Shown: positions 15,914 through 23,933 of the stretch, in pieces
Layout: each line of letters begins with the position of its first letter
Numbering within the stretch: position 1 is the first letter of the stretch
Assembly (NCBI GenBank): GCA_947565865.1
Contig: CANOHT010000029.1
Span: 1-33,605 of the forward strand
DNA: 33,605 bases
Origin: an uncultured Clostridia bacterium
Lineage (GTDB): Bacteria; Bacillota; Clostridia; Christensenellales; Aristaeellaceae
Direction: 5' to 3'
Notes under the pieces: generated by a model
Database searches by the model: none
The model's input: only the letters and a program-made list of their open reading frames with translations
What the model was told of the DNA's origin: nothing
Made by a program: the position numbers and the translations under genes

Positions 15914-15942
15914 ATTGTATCGCGAAAAGGCCGGCTTGTCAA
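15914..15942 (-). promoter_or_regulatory. Consensus sigma-A promoter of apt
   Basis: On the minus strand, TTGACA (15942-15937) and TACAAT (15919-15914) are separated by exactly 17 bases. The leader is about 45 bases. I see no purine riboswitch in it. Confidence 0.85.
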
Positions 15943-15948
15943 CGGCTG

Positions 15949-16854
15949 CTACACGGTTTGTCCGCCTGCGATGGTCATCACCCGGGCGGAGGCCAGCATC
16001 AGCGGGTCGCCGTCGAAGAAGGTGAAGTCCGCCCGCTTGCCCGGCTCGATGGAACCGCAGGCCGCATCGACTCTCAGCAGCCTTGCCGCGTCGATGGTGA
16101 TGGCGCGCAGGGCCGCGTGCCGCTCCATGCCACCCCGGACGCAAAGCCCGGCGGAAAGGGGCAGGTGGTGCAGGCGTGTCGCAGGGTAATCGGAGGTCAG
16201 CGCCAGCGGTACGCCCAGCCGGTGAAGCTTGGCCGTCAGCGCGTAGTCCGTGCCTGTACGAAGAACGCAGGCCCCCATGATGACCTCCCAGCCGGTCCGG
16301 GCGATGTCCTCCGCCATGTCGGCACAGCCCGTTAGGTGGGTCAGCACAAGGGGGCAGGCGGTTTCCTGGCCGATGGCAATGATCCGGCGCAGGGCGGCTT
16401 CGCCGTAAACCTCCACGGCTACGCGATGCCCGTTTTCCCGAGCCTTCGACAGGGCGTCGCGCAGGGCGGCGTCGGTGTAGTCCTCCTGGCGCAGGGCATA
16501 CAGGGGAGAAGACGGCTGCTCCATCCGGCATGCTCCGTGGCGCACAAGGCAGAGGCCGTTGCCGCCCTCCGGCCACAGGGCCTGGGTGGTCACGCCGGAG
16601 ACCAGGGCGTCGGCAATCACGTCGCGCTCGTTTTTCTCGTCGTCCGCGCTGGCGCGAACCAGGTGCATGTGAACGTCAATCAGGCCGGGAAGCACCCAAA
16701 GGCCCTTGGCGTCCACGACCTTTTCCAGATCAAGGGTATCGGGATCAATCCGCGGCTCCACGCGGAGAATGCGGTCGCCGTCCACCAGGATGTCGCCCTC
16801 GAAGGCGTCCTTGGCGGCCATGGTGTACAGGAAGCCATTTTGGATCAGGAACAA
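15949..16854 (-). CDS. Amidohydrolase, imidazolonepropionase-like, short form
   Basis: This is a metal-dependent amidohydrolase of the TIM-barrel superfamily. Residues 1-55 give the small beta domain (FLIQNGFLYTM, GDILVDGDRIL, DAKGLWVLPGLID). H62 and H64 in DVHMH are metal ligands. LVLTHLTG holds a further His and LTSDYPATRL the catalytic Asp. The C-terminus has the usual GSIEPGKRADFTFFDGDPL. At 301 residues it is about 80 shorter than typical relatives, the loss falling between the first metal site and the barrel middle. The start is TTG 16854, supported by GGGAGA seven bases upstream and by the conserved family N-terminus; no in-frame ATG fits. Substrate unknown. Confidence 0.8.
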   Translation of the reverse strand: MFLIQNGFLYTMAAKDAFEGDILVDGDRILRVEPRIDPDTLDLEKVVDAKGLWVLPGLIDVHMHLVRASADDEKNERDVIADALVSGVTTQALWPEGGNGLCLVRHGACRMEQPSSPLYALRQEDYTDAALRDALSKARENGHRVAVEVYGEAALRRIIAIGQETACPLVLTHLTGCADMAEDIARTGWEVIMGACVLRTGTDYALTAKLHRLGVPLALTSDYPATRLHHLPLSAGLCVRGGMERHAALRAITIDAARLLRVDAACGSIEPGKRADFTFFDGDPLMLASARVMTIAGGQTV

Positions 16855-16878
16855 AGTATCTTCTCCCTTTATGGTTTT

Positions 16879-17078
16879 GCAAAAGTGGCAGAGCCACTTT
16901 TGTGAGGGGGCTTCGCCCCGTTTTATGGCACAGCCTCACTGGTTGAACAACGGAATCGTTCGGGCGTGCAAGGAAGCGATCTCTGAGGAGATCACAACCC
17001 GACCAACCAGCAAAGCCGGGCGATACGCTTGAAAGTCAGAGGGCCTGCGGGCCCTCCGACACCTTCCAAGCTTTTTTG
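16879..17078 (+). repeat. Dispersed modular hairpin element, copy A (free-standing, + strand)
   Basis: The 350-base gap between spoIVA and the amidohydrolase holds no protein gene. On the + strand it has hairpin AAAAGTGGC-AGA-GCCACTTTT; module 1, an outer stem GTGAGG/CCTCAC enclosing GGGGCTTCGCCCC, then GTTTTATGGCACAG; a segment GCAAAGCCGG followed by CGATACG that is shared with copy D; and a strong terminator. Both flanking genes run on the other strand, so this copy could be an independent small RNA. I found no clear promoter before it. Confidence 0.65.
17027..17078 (+). terminator. Strong rho-independent terminator with no protein gene before it
   Basis: GTCAGAGGGCC pairs with GGCCCTCCGAC around a TGCG loop, inside an outer GCTTG/CAAGC stem, followed by TTTTTTG. 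It faces right, while the neighbouring genes face left. This supports a + strand transcript from copy A. Confidence 0.75.
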
Positions 17079-17132
17079 ACAACCTGGCCTGCCAGCTTGC
17101 CTAGCGGGCTGTCATTGGTGATGAACAAGACC

Positions 17133-17161
17133 ATTGTATCATGGATTTTCCTGCATTTCCA
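17133..17161 (-). promoter_or_regulatory. Possible promoter of the amidohydrolase gene
   Basis: On the minus strand, TGGAAA (17161-17156), 17 bases, TACAAT (17138-17133). The -35 is weak. The leader would be about 270 bases and would run antisense through element A. Confidence 0.4.
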
Positions 17162-17207
17162 TGGCCGGATGAAGAATTTACCTTCATGACGAAGGCGGCG
17201 CTCGTCC

Positions 17208-18695
17208 TTACAGCAGGATACAGATCATACCGCCGGAGCCCTCGTTGATGATCTTCGTCAGTGTCTCCTGCACCTTTTCCTGGGCGTCCTGAGGCATGCG
17301 CATCAGCTTGTTGGACAGGCCCTCGCGAACCATATCGTTCAGGCTCTTGCCGAAGAAGTTGGTGGACCAGATGCGCTGGGGATCGTTCTCGAATTCCTCC
17401 AGCAGGTAGCGCACCAGCTCCTCCGACTGCTTCTCCGTGCCGACAACGGGGGTAACCTCCGTCTCAATATCCACCCGGATCAGATGAAGCGAGGGCGCGT
17501 GGGCCTTGAGCTTCACGCCGAAGCGGCCGCCCTGGCGGACGATTTCCGGCTCCTGGAGCGTCATTTCGGACATGGCGGGGGTCACCAGGCCATAGCCGGT
17601 TTCGCGCACGGAGCGCAGCGCCTCCGCCACATGGTCATACTCCGCTTTGGCGGCGACCAGCTCCTTCATCAGAGAGAGCAGGTGCGCGTCGCCGCGGATC
17701 TCCGTGCCGCATTCCTCGCCAAGGATGCGGTTGAACAGCCCTTCCTTCAGCGGCAGGGTGAAGTCGATCCGGCCCTCGCCCGGGAAGACCTGCTCCTGCC
17801 GGACTTCCTCCGCGTATTCCGACTCCGCGAACGCGCCCTCGAAGACATCCGTCTCCCGCATCCGCCGCGGCGTCTGTCCGGCCTGGCGCACGGCGTCCAG
17901 CACATGGCTGACAAGCCAGTGATTGGTGTCCAGAGCGCCCAGCCAGGCAGGAACCGTGAGATGAGCTTCCCGCAGAGGGAATTCCATCAGGACGCTTTCC
18001 AGCACATGCTGAATGTCCTCCACGCCCATTTCCTTGACGTTGAGCAGCATCACCGGCACGGCGTACTTATCCTCCAGGGAATCCCGCAGGGCCAGGGTGT
18101 CCGCCTGACGGGGGCTGGCGGAGTTCAGCAGGATGACAAAGGGCTTGCCAAGCGCCTTCAATTCACCGATGACCCGCTCCTCGGCTTCCACATAAGCGCC
18201 GCGGGGAAGGTCGGTGATGGAGCCGTCCGTGGTGACGACCATGCCGATGGTGGCGTGGTCGGTCATGACCTTGCGGGTGCCGACCTCCGCCGCCTGGTCA
18301 AAGGGGATGTCCTGATCGAACCAGGGGGTGTGAACCATGCGGACGCTATCGTTCTCCGAGGTGCCCAGCGCGCCCTTGACCAGATAGCCCACGCTGTCCA
18401 CCAGGCGGATGCGCACGGGCGTCTGCTCCTGAAGCATCACCTGCACGGCCTCGCCGGGAACAAACTTGGGCTGCGTGGTCATGATGGTTCTGCCGGAGCC
18501 GGACTGGGGCAGCTCGTCGGCCAGCCGATCCCTTTTGGGCCCGGCCGGAAGCTTGGGCAGCACCAGCTCCTCCATGAACCGTGCGATAAAGGTGCTCTTG
18601 CCCGTGCGGACAGGCCCCACCACGCCAATGTACACGTCGCCGTCGGTACGCTCCGCGATGTCGCGGTAGAGGTTGAATGAAGCGGCTCTTTCCAT
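17208..18695 (-). CDS. spoIVA: Stage IV sporulation protein A (SpoIVA), coat morphogenetic ATPase
   Basis: SpoIVA polymerises by ATP hydrolysis on the forespore surface and forms the basement layer of the spore coat. The 495-residue length is usual. Walker A is GPVRTGKST (27-35) in the conserved context NLYRDIAERTDGDVYIGVVG. A signature like RTIMTTQPKFVP follows, with DSVGYLVKGALG. The middle domain and the C-terminal membrane-binding tail are complete, ending GSGGMICILL. ATG 18695 has GAGGAGG seven bases upstream. A sigma-E-like promoter lies at 18727-18755. It is divergent from gpr-spoIIP, making this a sporulation cluster. Confidence 0.97.
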   Translation of the reverse strand: MERAASFNLYRDIAERTDGDVYIGVVGPVRTGKSTFIARFMEELVLPKLPAGPKRDRLADELPQSGSGRTIMTTQPKFVPGEAVQVMLQEQTPVRIRLVDSVGYLVKGALGTSENDSVRMVHTPWFDQDIPFDQAAEVGTRKVMTDHATIGMVVTTDGSITDLPRGAYVEAEERVIGELKALGKPFVILLNSASPRQADTLALRDSLEDKYAVPVMLLNVKEMGVEDIQHVLESVLMEFPLREAHLTVPAWLGALDTNHWLVSHVLDAVRQAGQTPRRMRETDVFEGAFAESEYAEEVRQEQVFPGEGRIDFTLPLKEGLFNRILGEECGTEIRGDAHLLSLMKELVAAKAEYDHVAEALRSVRETGYGLVTPAMSEMTLQEPEIVRQGGRFGVKLKAHAPSLHLIRVDIETEVTPVVGTEKQSEELVRYLLEEFENDPQRIWSTNFFGKSLNDMVREGLSNKLMRMPQDAQEKVQETLTKIINEGSGGMICILL

Positions 18696-18726
18696 AGGAT
18701 GTCCCTCCTCGTCTGCGCTTAACCCA

Positions 18727-18755
18727 TGCCTATGTCCTGCTGGATGGTTTTATGC
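18727..18755 (-). promoter_or_regulatory. Sigma-E-like promoter of spoIVA
   Basis: On the minus strand, GCATAAA (18755-18749), 14 bases, CATAGGCA (18734-18727), resembling the sigma-E boxes KMATATT and CATACAHT at correct spacing. spoIVA is a mother-cell sigma-E gene in Bacillus, which supports the reading. Confidence 0.5.
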
Positions 18756-18794
18756 GGAAACAGCGGCGCATTTTGTCCTGTCAGCAGTAACCTT

Positions 18795-18825
18795 TGCATA
18801 ATGCCGGGCGGGTATGTTCATGCTG
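18795..18825 (+). promoter_or_regulatory. Sigma-G-like promoter of gpr
   Basis: TGCATA (18795-18800), 18 bases, CATGCTG (18819-18825), similar to the forespore sigma-G/F boxes (TGMATA and CATACTA). The start codon follows 21 bases later. gpr is a forespore gene in Bacillus. Confidence 0.45.
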
Positions 18826-18846
18826 TATGAGAGGGGGTGCGAAAGT

Positions 18847-19731
18847 ATGAAGCTTTACCGTACTGATTTGGCGATGGAGCGTACCGTACATCCGGAAGGC
18901 CCCGGCGAGGGGATTCGATTGGAGGAACAAAAGCTGGGCGCGATGACGACAACCTGGGTCAGGGTGGAAACGGAGGACGCGGCCCGGCGCATCGGCAAGG
19001 CCCGGGGCGTTTACTGGACACTGCATCATCCCGCGCTGCCCAGCCTGGGGCCCCAGGAACGGCTTCCCGTGGCGCGGGAAATCGTCAATGTGCTGACCCG
19101 GATGCTCCCGCCTTCCGGCGATGTGCTGGTGCTGGGCCTGGGCAATCGACGCATGACGGCGGATGCGCTGGGCAGCCGGGTGTCGGATCGTGTGCTGGTG
19201 ACGCGCCATATGAAGGAGGGTCGCTTCCGTCCTGTTAGCGCCATCGCGCCCGGGGTGCTGGGGGTGACGGGCATCGAATCGGCGGAACTGACCCGGGCGC
19301 TGGCGGAGCACATCAAGCCCGCGGCCATCATCGCGGTGGATGCCCTGGCTGCTATGGATACCGAGCATATCTGTACCACGGTGCAGCTGACGGATACGGG
19401 CATCCGGCCGGGGAGCGGCGTGGGCAACCACCGGGCAGGCATTACCCAGGAGGCTATGGGCGTCCCGGTCATTGCCCTGGGCATTCCCATGGTGGTGTAT
19501 GCTTCCACCATCATCCGGGACGGCCTTCGGCACATACTGGCGGATGAGGAAGGCGAGAACGCCGACGCCATGGCGGAAAAGCTGGCGGAAAATGCCCTGG
19601 AGGACTTTGTGGTAACGCCCCGCGCCATTGACGAGCTGGTGGATGGCCTGGCGGATGTCCTGGCCCTGGCGCTGAATACCGCCACACAGCCTCAATGCAC
19701 CATGGAAGAGCTGGCTTATTATCTGCATTGA
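18847..19731 (+). CDS. gpr: GPR germination protease (spore endopeptidase)
   Basis: GPR degrades the small acid-soluble DNA-binding proteins of the spore core at germination. It is made as a zymogen in the forespore and processed at a short N-terminal propeptide; the family landmark RTDLAMERT is at residues 4-12. Other family blocks are VLVLGLGNRRMTADALGSRV, TGIESAELTRAL, AAIIAVDALAAM and GSGVGNHRAGITQEAMGVPVIALGIP, which hold the acid residues of the active site. ATG 18847 (294 aa) has GAGGGGGTG seven bases upstream. The longer frame from 18814 has no site. It is followed 59 bases later by spoIIP, the same order as in Bacillus. Confidence 0.96.
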   Translation: MKLYRTDLAMERTVHPEGPGEGIRLEEQKLGAMTTTWVRVETEDAARRIGKARGVYWTLHHPALPSLGPQERLPVAREIVNVLTRMLPPSGDVLVLGLGNRRMTADALGSRVSDRVLVTRHMKEGRFRPVSAIAPGVLGVTGIESAELTRALAEHIKPAAIIAVDALAAMDTEHICTTVQLTDTGIRPGSGVGNHRAGITQEAMGVPVIALGIPMVVYASTIIRDGLRHILADEEGENADAMAEKLAENALEDFVVTPRAIDELVDGLADVLALALNTATQPQCTMEELAYYLH

Positions 19732-19760
19732 TTCTATTTATACAGACAAACGCATAGGCT
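19732..19760 (+). promoter_or_regulatory. Possible sigma-E-like promoter of spoIIP
   Basis: TTCTATT (19732-19738), 14 bases, CATAGGCT (19753-19760). The -10 box is nearly the same as the one before spoIVA. The -35 matches five of seven positions. It would allow spoIIP to be expressed apart from gpr. Confidence 0.35.
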
Positions 19761-19790
19761 GTACTGATTCCATGTTGATGAGGTGCGGCC

Positions 19791-20735
19791 ATGTTTCACG
19801 TTTGGACAAAGCGACAGGTGCTGACGGTACTGGCGGGGGTGCTTCTTCTGACGGTGCTGGCGTCCGTGGGGGCGACGGCGCTGCTTCTGCGGCCGGAGGC
19901 GGAGGAAGACGCCGTGGCGGTGTTTCAGGAGTCGGGGATGCTTTTTTCCCTGGAGACGGTGGAAACTCCCGGGCCTGATCCGGCGCCTGCGCCTTCCGTT
20001 CAGCCTGAGGCGGAGGCGACCCCGGCGATGGCAGATCGCGCCTTCCGCGTGGAGGTGGTGCGGCAGACGCCCTCGCCCCAGCACGGGGAAAGGCGAATTC
20101 TGATCTATCATACGCACACCTGGGAGGCTTTCACCCAGGTGGCGGACGCCCCTTACACAGAAACAGAAAAGTGGCGTACCAAGGATAATCAGTGCAATGT
20201 GGTGGCGGTGGGCGAGGTGCTGGCGAATCAGCTGCGGGCGCTGGGCTTCACCGTTATTCACGATACCACTGCTTTTGAGCCGCCCAACCTGGATACCTCC
20301 TACGCCCGCTCCCTGGAAATGCTGGAGGAACGCCACCGCCTGGGCGAGCGCTATGACCTGTACATTGATCTCCACCGGGACGCCATCTCATCCAGCTCGA
20401 CCATCAAGCGAACCGTCAATATCGGCGGCACGGAGGTGGCGCGGTTCATGGTGCTGATTGGCAAGGGAACAGGCGCGGGCTTTGACGTCAAGCCGGACTG
20501 GGAATCCAATCTGGTGATCGGAGAAAGGCTCACGGCCTGCCTGAACAGCCAGGCTGACAGCCTTTGCCGGGACATTAAGCTGAGGACAGGGCGCTATAAC
20601 CAGCACATCGCGCCGCGATGCGTGCTGATTGAATGCGGCAATAACCTCAACACTCTGGAGGAGGTGCTCAACGGTGTGCCTTATCTGGCCACCGCGATCT
20701 CGGATACGCTGGAAGCCATAGAGGAACCGACTTGA
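19791..20735 (+). CDS. spoIIP: Stage II sporulation protein P (SpoIIP), peptidoglycan hydrolase
   Basis: SpoIIP is the amidase/endopeptidase that, with SpoIID and SpoIIM, thins septal peptidoglycan and drives engulfment. The 314-residue protein has an N-terminal membrane anchor (about 9-33), a Pro/Ala/Glu linker (55-82), then the catalytic domain. LIYHTHTWEAF carries H107 and H109, YIDLHRDA is at 191-198, and VLIECGNNLN is near 282. All expected active-site blocks are present. ATG 19791 follows GAGGTG five bases upstream. It is second in the gpr-spoIIP pair and is closed by a terminator at 20746-20794. Confidence 0.94.
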   Translation: MFHVWTKRQVLTVLAGVLLLTVLASVGATALLLRPEAEEDAVAVFQESGMLFSLETVETPGPDPAPAPSVQPEAEATPAMADRAFRVEVVRQTPSPQHGERRILIYHTHTWEAFTQVADAPYTETEKWRTKDNQCNVVAVGEVLANQLRALGFTVIHDTTAFEPPNLDTSYARSLEMLEERHRLGERYDLYIDLHRDAISSSSTIKRTVNIGGTEVARFMVLIGKGTGAGFDVKPDWESNLVIGERLTACLNSQADSLCRDIKLRTGRYNQHIAPRCVLIECGNNLNTLEEVLNGVPYLATAISDTLEAIEEPT

Positions 20736-20745
20736 TATGCGCGTC

Positions 20746-20794
20746 AAAAGGCCCCGGAGCCGCCCCATGCAAGGGAGCGGACTTCGGGGCCTTT
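20746..20794. terminator. Bidirectional terminator between spoIIP and the 746-aa gene
   Basis: AAAGGCCCCG pairs with CGGGGCCTTT (10 bp), with a smaller CCGC/GCGG hairpin in the loop. It lies between two convergent genes and has the A/T flanks needed to work both ways. Confidence 0.75.
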
Positions 20795-20806
20795 GCGTAT
20801 GCGGCT

Positions 20807-23047
20807 TTACTGCGGTACAAGCCGTGTCTTGGCCATGGGATATTCCTCCAGCAGGGCTTGAACATCCGGTGAGGATTGAAGCGTGGGCAGCAGCCAGAGG
20901 GTCACGGCCCAATCGCAGGCGGCGGCCAGACCGCCGTCCATCCAGGTGGCGCAGGCAGTGATGAAACGGTGCATTTCCCCAATGGCCTGGCCGGACAGGG
21001 GCGGCGCGGCTTTGAGCAGCGCTGCCAGAATCAGGTCAATGTCCGCGCTGCAGGGGGCGGCATCTGTCAGCAGGTGCTGGAGGGAGGCGGCGCTGACCGG
21101 CTCGGCCTCCCCTTCGAACAGCTTGACGGCTTCCGGCAGGGTCAGGGTCAGGATGGGCCAGGGCTCCATGGCGTAGGCGGCGCTGGCCGTGACGCTGTCC
21201 GCCGAGCGGGAAAGAAGGAGCTTTGTGCTCTGCGGCAGCGGCTGGTAGCGGGCAAGGGTGGTTGCGAGCAGGGTAGGGGTGGAATCAATGGGCGCCAGGG
21301 TCGGCAGGGGCTGCTGCTCCTCGGCGCACTGCGCGGCAAAGCCCGGCAGCCAGCCCAGGGCTGCCGCCAGGTTGCGCAGCACGGTGGAGGCCGCCGCCGG
21401 CGTATCGGAGACCACGCTGATGCGCGGGCTGACGGCAATCAGCACCAGAAGAGCCACCGCTTGATTGCGGCTCAGGGACGCCCCGGTATCCTCCATTACG
21501 GCCATAACCCGCGAGATCATTTCCTCCGCTTCCACGCAGACGCCGGGTACGCCGTTCATGCGCAGGGCGGAGCCATGGAGCAGCGGCGCGGCCATGCGCG
21601 TGTCGGCCAAGGCGGAGGCCAGGGCTGCGGGAAGAACGGTCTGCTGAAGCTCGTCCACCCGGCTTTGCAGAAGATTGCGCTGGGCCGTCAGCGCCGCAAG
21701 CTCCTGCCGAAGGGTTTCCACGCCATGCTCGCAGGCTTCCTGCTGAGCGGCAAGATGAATGCACGTTTCCCGGGCCTTCTCGCTCATGGCGTCCACCGCG
21801 CTTTTACGGAAGGCCTCCAGGTCTGCGCGCGCCTTGTCCAACTGAACGAGGGCCGCCAGACGCTCTGCTTCCAGCTCGTCCAGGCGCGCTTGCAGCGCCC
21901 GCTGCAGGGGGCTGTCGCCGCCTTGGCGCAGCAGCCTGGCTTCCAGCTGGGATCGCATGCCGTCCAGGGAGAAAATGCAGTCCAGCAGCTGATTGTGCGC
22001 GGAAGGAAGCTGCCAGGCGGAGCGCAGGCTTTCGCAGGCGGTCTCCACGGGGTTGTACACCTGGCGCATGGCGGTTCCGGCGGGAAGGGAAGCCGTTGGC
22101 GGCTCATAACGCCCCACTTTGATTTGCGTGGCGACAACCTCCTGCAAACGGTTCTTGGGCGGAGGCACGGAGGTTTTGACAGACGCGTGGAACAGCGGCG
22201 TTCCGTTCAGCGGTACGGCGGGACACGGGGGGACAGGCTTGGCGGGCGTTTCCGGGCTGCGCAGCAGATTGGCCTCATGGCTCACCGGCTGATCCAGCTG
22301 TCGGATGGCTTCATCAAAGGTCAGATCGGTGTCCAGGATACTTAGATGCTGCCCCAGGGGCAGGCTGACATCCGGGCTCGTATCCTCTGGGCTGATTTCC
22401 GGCGCTTCCGCATTGGCTGATTCGGGCCCACTGGGAAGCGTTTCCTGCGCAGCCGCGGCGGCGGAAGGCGTGGGCGCGGCGGTTTCCCCGGGGACGCACA
22501 GCATAAGCCGCTGAACCCCGTCGGGCGCGTTCATGGGATACAGCATCCCCGTGCCGGATGCGGCTGGCTCCGGCTTACGGGGCGCGGCACGGTGGACGGG
22601 GCCGAAGAGCGTATCATGCTCACGGATGTAAAACAGCGGTGTGACGGCGCGTTGGGCCAGGGTGGCCGCATCCTCGCAGGAGCCTTCCAGGATTTCATAA
22701 AAGGTATGCTCGGGCAGCGGCTTCACCGTATCGGAATACAGGATGTACTGATTGATTTCTCCACGGTCGGGACGATAGTTTTTGTTCGTGCGGATTTTTC
22801 CGGCGTCGGCGGGAATGCCGCGCAGATCCATCGCGCAAAAGGGCCCCAGGCCACGCATTCTCTCCTTAAAGGTGTGCTGCTCTCCACGGTCGGGCACGAT
22901 GCGGAGACCGCCTTCCTCCGGCCAGAGCTGCCGGGCCTCCTCTGCCACGTTGCCCTCCATGGTCAGCAGAGGCTTCACGCGGAAATAAGCGCGCTGAACG
23001 TTGTCCTCCTCCAGATAGGCCAGGACAAGATGCTGTTCGAGATTCAT
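20807..23047 (-). CDS. Large protein of unknown function (746 aa) with coiled coil
   Basis: I do not recognise a family. Residues 1-180 form an ordered, charged N-terminal domain (QRAYFRVKPLLTMEG, QLWPEEGGLRIVPDRGEQHT, RTNKNYRPDRGEINQYILYS), followed by a Pro/Ala/Glu-rich linker (185-345). A coiled coil lies at about 385-470. Residues 495-746 are a helical domain in which RISVVSDTPAAASTVLRNLAAALGW sits where an AAA-type ATPase would have its P-loop, but the Lys and Gly residues are missing. There are no signal or membrane segments. ATG 23047 has GGGGGAAA upstream. A consensus promoter (23189-23217) indicates vegetative expression, despite the sporulation neighbours. Confidence 0.85.
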   Translation of the reverse strand: MNLEQHLVLAYLEEDNVQRAYFRVKPLLTMEGNVAEEARQLWPEEGGLRIVPDRGEQHTFKERMRGLGPFCAMDLRGIPADAGKIRTNKNYRPDRGEINQYILYSDTVKPLPEHTFYEILEGSCEDAATLAQRAVTPLFYIREHDTLFGPVHRAAPRKPEPAASGTGMLYPMNAPDGVQRLMLCVPGETAAPTPSAAAAAQETLPSGPESANAEAPEISPEDTSPDVSLPLGQHLSILDTDLTFDEAIRQLDQPVSHEANLLRSPETPAKPVPPCPAVPLNGTPLFHASVKTSVPPPKNRLQEVVATQIKVGRYEPPTASLPAGTAMRQVYNPVETACESLRSAWQLPSAHNQLLDCIFSLDGMRSQLEARLLRQGGDSPLQRALQARLDELEAERLAALVQLDKARADLEAFRKSAVDAMSEKARETCIHLAAQQEACEHGVETLRQELAALTAQRNLLQSRVDELQQTVLPAALASALADTRMAAPLLHGSALRMNGVPGVCVEAEEMISRVMAVMEDTGASLSRNQAVALLVLIAVSPRISVVSDTPAAASTVLRNLAAALGWLPGFAAQCAEEQQPLPTLAPIDSTPTLLATTLARYQPLPQSTKLLLSRSADSVTASAAYAMEPWPILTLTLPEAVKLFEGEAEPVSAASLQHLLTDAAPCSADIDLILAALLKAAPPLSGQAIGEMHRFITACATWMDGGLAAACDWAVTLWLLPTLQSSPDVQALLEEYPMAKTRLVPQ

Positions 23048-23188
23048 GGCTTTCCCCCATCCCTCTTATGCTGTTGAACCCTTTTTCCCGGAAAAACCGA
23101 AACGTGATAATGCGAAGAAAAGCGCGGAAGGCCCTTTTAGCCGCCGTTCGTAAACATTTCATACCACCGCATCTTTTCTTATGTAATA

Positions 23189-23217
23189 ATTGTACCAAAT
23201 TTCAACCAGGAAGTCAA
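23189..23217 (-). promoter_or_regulatory. Sigma-A promoter of the 746-aa gene
   Basis: On the minus strand, TTGACT (23217-23212), 17 bases, TACAAT (23194-23189). The leader is about 135 bases and shows no riboswitch I recognise. Confidence 0.8.
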
Positions 23218-23248
23218 GGAAAAATCAGGGGAAAGTAGAACTTTTACG

Positions 23249-23278
23249 CATATTTTCCCACCTGCGGGCCATGCTAAA
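23249..23278 (+). promoter_or_regulatory. Sigma-E-like promoter of the DUF1614-spoIIP2 operon
   Basis: GCATATT (23249-23255) is a perfect sigma-E -35 box. CATGCTAA (23271-23278) follows after 15 bases. The gene starts at 23304, giving a short leader with GGAGG. Confidence 0.5.
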
Positions 23279-23303
23279 GGCATCAACGTTTATAGGAGGC
23301 ATT

Positions 23304-23933
23304 ATGTCAGCTGGAATGGTGATTCTGACGGTCGTGGCCGTCCTGATCTTTTTCGGAATCCTCCAGCGGGTGCTGGACCGCATGTATCTGACGGATCGCG
23401 CGGCGCTGCTGCTGGTGGCGCTGATGTTTGTGGGCACGCTTCTTCCGCGCATCAATCTGGGCATGGTGTCCATCTCCCTGGGAGGCGCGGTGATCCCGCT
23501 GGGGGTCTGCATTTATCTGCTCATCCGGGCAAATTCCTCGGTGGAGGTATGGCGTCCGCTGATTGGCGCGGTGGTGACAGCGGCGGCGGTGTATGGCCTG
23601 AGCCTGCTGCTTCCCTCGGAGGCAGAGGAGCTTCCGGCTGATCCTATCCTGCTGTTCAGCCTGTGCGGCGGCATCGTGGCCTGCATTCTGGGCCGGAGCC
23701 GCCGGGGAGCCTTCATCTGCGGCATCCTGGGGATGCTGCTGGCGGACACGGCCACCGCCGTCATCAATTGGAGCCAGGGCGTCCAGCAGCAGCTGGTGCT
23801 AGGGGGCGCGGGCATGGCGGATACGGTGGTCATCAGCGGTGTGATCGCCGTGCTGCTGGCGGAAATCGTCGGTGAGATCACGGAGCGGGTGGCCCGCAGG
23901 CGCCATCCGGCAGGGGAGGGAAATCCATCATGA
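23304..23933 (+). CDS. DUF1614 multi-pass membrane protein
   Basis: This 209-residue integral membrane protein has about six hydrophobic spans and the DUF1614 family pattern: MVILTVVAVLIFFGILQRVLDRMYLTDRAALLL, LGGAVIPLGVCIYLL, ILGRSRRGAFICGILGMLLAD and VVISGVIAVLLAEIVGE. The family is found in spore-forming clostridia and has no proven function. ATG 23304 has TAGGAGG five bases upstream. Its stop overlaps the start of the SpoIIP-like gene (ATGA, 23930-23933), and the operon has a sigma-E-like promoter. Together this suggests a role in the mother-cell membrane during engulfment or cortex work, which is inference from context. Confidence 0.85.
   Translation: MSAGMVILTVVAVLIFFGILQRVLDRMYLTDRAALLLVALMFVGTLLPRINLGMVSISLGGAVIPLGVCIYLLIRANSSVEVWRPLIGAVVTAAAVYGLSLLLPSEAEELPADPILLFSLCGGIVACILGRSRRGAFICGILGMLLADTATAVINWSQGVQQQLVLGGAGMADTVVISGVIAVLLAEIVGEITERVARRRHPAGEGNPS

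Noticed and set aside
16855..17132. Possible riboswitch or T-box in the amidohydrolase leader
   Set aside because: I looked for T-box, purine and other conserved cores in the minus-strand leader and found none. The structure present belongs to repeat copy A and its terminator points the other way.
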